Positions 61,674-64,000 of a DNA stretch of 64,000 nt are shown piece by piece. The translations under genes were made by a program, and so were the position numbers. The notes beneath the pieces were generated by a model. That model worked only from the letters and a program-made list of their open reading frames with translations, had not been told where the DNA came from and did not search any database. Location of the stretch: assembly GCA_964554585.1 (NCBI GenBank), contig CAZKPD010000001.1:37367-101366 (forward strand). The letters run 5' to 3'. Positions within the stretch are counted from its first letter, which is position 1; every line of letters begins with the position of its first letter. The stretch comes from Perlabentimonas sp964554585 (GTDB taxonomy: Bacteria; Bacteroidota; Bacteroidia; Bacteroidales; Tenuifilaceae).

Positions 61674-61846
61674 ACCAAAAAGTTCAAGGGTTTTAATGAA
61701 CCCAAGATACAGCTTTTCCTGAATAGAACATGCTGTGGGCTAAAAATCCGATATGAATCAGCCGTAGGCTGTACCTGCCTGAAATTGTGGTAATACAAGT
61801 ATGTTGCTCTATTTGTGCTGATTGGTGATTTATCTTATCATATTTA

Positions 61847-61860
61847 TGAGGTTTACCTCA
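61847..61860. repeat. Inverted repeat near the histidine kinase promoter
   Basis: TGAGGT-TT-ACCTCA, six-base arms with a two-base spacer, centred about 30 bases upstream of the TACTTTTG -7 element (61883-61890). A possible operator, but six-base arms occur by chance. Confidence 0.25.
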
Positions 61861-61882
61861 ATTTCAATCTTCTGAGAATCAT

Positions 61883-61890
61883 TACTTTTG
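61883..61890 (+). promoter_or_regulatory. Bacteroidota -7 element upstream of the sensor histidine kinase
   Basis: TACTTTTG matches TAnnTTTG. The first in-frame ATG after it is 61935, which supports that start over the more upstream one at 61815. Confidence 0.5.
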
Positions 61891-61934
61891 TGCTAATTCT
61901 TTCAGCAATCCATCTATATTATTCCAACAAAAGC

Positions 61935-63911
61935 ATGGCTAATTATCGGGTTATAAGGCTTTTGCTCTTTCTTTTTTTTCTACCTCAAGTTGTTTTTGCG
62001 CAGAACTTTGTCCTAGATTCATTTGAGGCAGTAATGTCTGACAACTTACCTGACACGGTTAAGATAGACAGGCTAAATATGCTCATCGCAAAGCATGCGT
62101 CCATTGATCCATCCACAGTGCTCTGCTATGCAGATACGGCAGTTCTTCTGAGCATTGTTAATAATGACTTAAATAGACTTGCCCAGTCGTATAACCGGCG
62201 CGGAATTGTTCTCTACTTCTTGGGCGATAACTATACCGCCATGGAGAGCTGTTTTCAGGCTTTAAATGTGAAGGAGAGTATTGGAGATACTGTTACAGCT
62301 TGGCGAGAATATAATAACATTGGCCTTGCCCTCAGAAGTTTAGACCTAAACGAGCAATCCCTTTACTATTTTAAAAAATCATTTGAGGGGATAAAACATC
62401 TTGGAAATATTGAGTATTATGCCAATAGCCTCAATAATGTTGCTATTGCTTATATGGGGATGAAAGATTATAAGCAGGCAACAGAACTATTATATGAATC
62501 GCTGGACATTAATCGTCGTATTGGTGCTGTTCAGTATATTGCCTATAATCTGAATAACCTTGGAATTATTAGTATTAACGAAGAGAACTATGATACGGCC
62601 ATTGGCTATTTTGAAGAGGCATATGCAATTAATAGGATGATTCCCAATAACTATGAACAGATTGAGAATCTGCATCATTTGAGCCAAATTTATATCAACC
62701 TTAATAATTTCTCTAAGGCTAAAGAGCTATTAAACCGAACCTATACCCTTCTTGATTCGGTAGGGGCGGTTACCCAAATGGCTAATTTTTTCTTAATCTA
62801 TTCGCACTATTTCGAAAAGACAGGAAACTTTGAGCAGGCCCTCTTTTATAAGGATAAATATGTTCGCTTAAATGACAGCTTGCTAAAACAGAATTCGCTA
62901 ACCCGATATAACCAATTAAAAAAATTGGAAAAGGCAGAGAAAACGGCCCAGCAGGTTGAGTTTCTAAAACGAATAAATACGCTGAAAGATGAAAGGCTGA
63001 ATGTGCAGAGGATTGTGCAAATAGGAGGTGCCGTATTTATCCTTTTTATTCTCGTTTTTCTCTACTCTGTTTGGCGAAATCTTATGGAAAAAAAACGGTT
63101 GTATGCCTCCCTAGAGGAGCGTAACAAACAGTTGGAGCTGCTTAATGAGGAGCTCAATAGCCAGCGGGACAACTTGGAGGATACGCTTGATATGGTTAGA
63201 ACCATGCAGAACCAGCTGATCCAATCGGAAAAGATGGCATCTATTGGTATATTGGCCTCAGGGGTTGCGCATGAGTTAAACAACCCTCTGAATTACATAT
63301 TTGGTGGCGCCACCGGGATTAAAAGGAATCTTGCAGAATATAGCTCCGATAGCATAAGCGAAGAAATGGACTTCTTTATCGATTCCATTTTTGAGGGAGT
63401 TAATAAAGCAACGGCCATTGTTAAAGGGTTGAGCTACTATAGCAAAAGGGGGGCCGAAACAAGGGAACAGGTTGATATTCACGGTACTTTAGATTCTATC
63501 CTAATCGTTCTTAATAGCCTTACATTTGACCGAATAAGCATAAAAACCTATTTTACTGATCAAGTATTTGCAATTTATGGCAATACGGCCGATCTGCATC
63601 AAGCATTTATGGGTATTTTGCTTAATGCCATTCAAGCCATTGAGCGAAAAGGCGAAATAACCATAAGTACCCAAAAAGAGGATTCAATGCTATGCATTGT
63701 AATTAGTGATACGGGCATTGGCATAAACCCCGAAACGCTAACCAAAGTTTTTGACCCATTCTATACCACAAAGGCTCCGGGCGAGGGTACCGGATTGGGG
63801 CTAACGGTTGCATACAATGTGGTGAATGAGCACCAAGGCTCAATTGAAATTGAGTCTGAACCCGGAAAAGGGTCTGTGGTTACAGTTAGGCTTCCTATTA
63901 ACAAAGGATAA
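61935..63911 (+). CDS. Membrane sensor histidine kinase with periplasmic TPR domain
   Basis: 658 residues from ATG 61935, which gives a clean signal peptide (RLLLFLFFLPQVVFAQ); the upstream ATG at 61815 precedes the promoter. TPR units fill about residues 50-340 (YYFKKSFEGIKHLGNIEYYA, QATELLYESLDINRRIGAV). A membrane helix (about 360-380, IGGAVFILFILVFLYSVW) leads to a coiled coil, HisKA with the phospho-histidine in ASGVAHELNNPLNY, and HATPase with NAIQAI, DTGIGINPETL and GTGLGLTVAYNVV. No response regulator or receiver domain follows in the window. TPR domains probably sense partner proteins or peptides. Confidence 0.9.
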   Translation: MANYRVIRLLLFLFFLPQVVFAQNFVLDSFEAVMSDNLPDTVKIDRLNMLIAKHASIDPSTVLCYADTAVLLSIVNNDLNRLAQSYNRRGIVLYFLGDNYTAMESCFQALNVKESIGDTVTAWREYNNIGLALRSLDLNEQSLYYFKKSFEGIKHLGNIEYYANSLNNVAIAYMGMKDYKQATELLYESLDINRRIGAVQYIAYNLNNLGIISINEENYDTAIGYFEEAYAINRMIPNNYEQIENLHHLSQIYINLNNFSKAKELLNRTYTLLDSVGAVTQMANFFLIYSHYFEKTGNFEQALFYKDKYVRLNDSLLKQNSLTRYNQLKKLEKAEKTAQQVEFLKRINTLKDERLNVQRIVQIGGAVFILFILVFLYSVWRNLMEKKRLYASLEERNKQLELLNEELNSQRDNLEDTLDMVRTMQNQLIQSEKMASIGILASGVAHELNNPLNYIFGGATGIKRNLAEYSSDSISEEMDFFIDSIFEGVNKATAIVKGLSYYSKRGAETREQVDIHGTLDSILIVLNSLTFDRISIKTYFTDQVFAIYGNTADLHQAFMGILLNAIQAIERKGEITISTQKEDSMLCIVISDTGIGINPETLTKVFDPFYTTKAPGEGTGLGLTVAYNVVNEHQGSIEIESEPGKGSVVTVRLPINKG

Positions 63912-63929
63912 GGAGTTGCCCTCTACTAT

Positions 63930-64000
63930 TTATACCAAAAAATCAAACACCTTCTTGGGGTAATACCGGGATAAGGAACGAGGCCACATATAAATCAGTA
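63930..64000 (-). CDS. Possible C-terminus of a reverse-strand gene cut by the window edge
   Basis: The minus strand has an open frame from the right edge to a stop at 63930-63932; the translation ends IYMWPRSLSRYYPKKVFDFLV, which reads like the basic C-terminus of a globular protein. Too short to identify. It may be a chance frame. Confidence 0.3.
   Translation of the reverse strand, partial: LIYMWPRSLSRYYPKKVFDFLV

Noticed and set aside
61815..61934. Longer start for the histidine kinase
   Set aside because: It precedes the TACTTTTG element and would add a second hydrophobic helix before the signal peptide.
1..64000. tRNA, rRNA, CRISPR array, IS element or phage gene
   Set aside because: None could be found by eye: no repeat-spacer pattern, no transposase or integrase motifs, no cloverleaf or rRNA-like stretches.

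Overview
The window comes from a Bacteroidota chromosome, most likely from the Bacteroidales side of the phylum. The evidence is a type IX secretion protein (PorZ-like) and a giant protein with a type IX sorting tail, the ordered block deoxynucleoside kinase - YfhO - FtsX - DUF3098 - UppP - TruB - QueA, a three-gene SdhC-A-B (fumarate reductase/succinate dehydrogenase) operon, a bacterial GH3 protein, few Shine-Dalgarno sites, and many upstream copies of the Bacteroidota -7 promoter element TAnnTTTG. No rRNA, tRNA, CRISPR array, transposase or phage gene was seen. One 10-N assembly gap (26145-26154) interrupts porZ.

Layout. 0-4.2 kb: 3' half of a TolC protein, its HlyD-type adaptor, tsaB, a DUF3108 exported protein and efp. 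4.3-11 kb: a GAF-PP2C phosphatase faces a reverse-strand run of prenyl synthase, CvpA, TyrS, a Wzz-like chain-length protein and an O-antigen ligase/polymerase. 11-17.8 kb: ArsR regulator, QueD, PolA, a reverse GNAT/RimK-like ATP-grasp pair, and a small unlisted ORF with a lipoprotein. 17.8-24.7 kb, reverse: PHP phosphatase, dGTPase, double-USP protein, and a 1236-residue propeller-adenylate cyclase-HD protein. 24.9-39.2 kb, forward: RdgB, PorZ, RecO, an aminotransferase, GH3, an exported protein, the nucleoside kinase, YfhO, FtsX, DUF3098, UppP, TruB and QueA. 39.2-46.3 kb, reverse: a membrane protein overlapping PurD, and the giant secreted protein. 46.3-52.1 kb: an AT-rich island with two tandem sulfotransferases, a ParB-like protein and three glycosyltransferases. 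52.3-64 kb: a conserved hypothetical, CPBP protease, DusB, an EamA transporter, a TPR protein, SdhB-A-C, an unknown protein, and a TPR histidine kinase.

How they fit. Much of the window is housekeeping: tRNA modification (TsaB, QueD, QueA, TruB, DusB), replication and repair (PolA, RecO, RdgB, dGTPase, nucleoside kinase) and envelope construction (UppP, FtsX, Wzz, O-antigen ligase, island glycosyltransferases and sulfotransferases). PorZ is known to link type IX cargo to A-type LPS, so the surface-sugar genes and the giant secreted protein may act at the same surface, though that link is inferred. The accessory points most worth a second look are the cyclase-HD fusion, the ATP-grasp/GNAT pair, the sulfotransferase/ParB-like island, the small ORF before the lipoprotein, and several palindromes at promoters.
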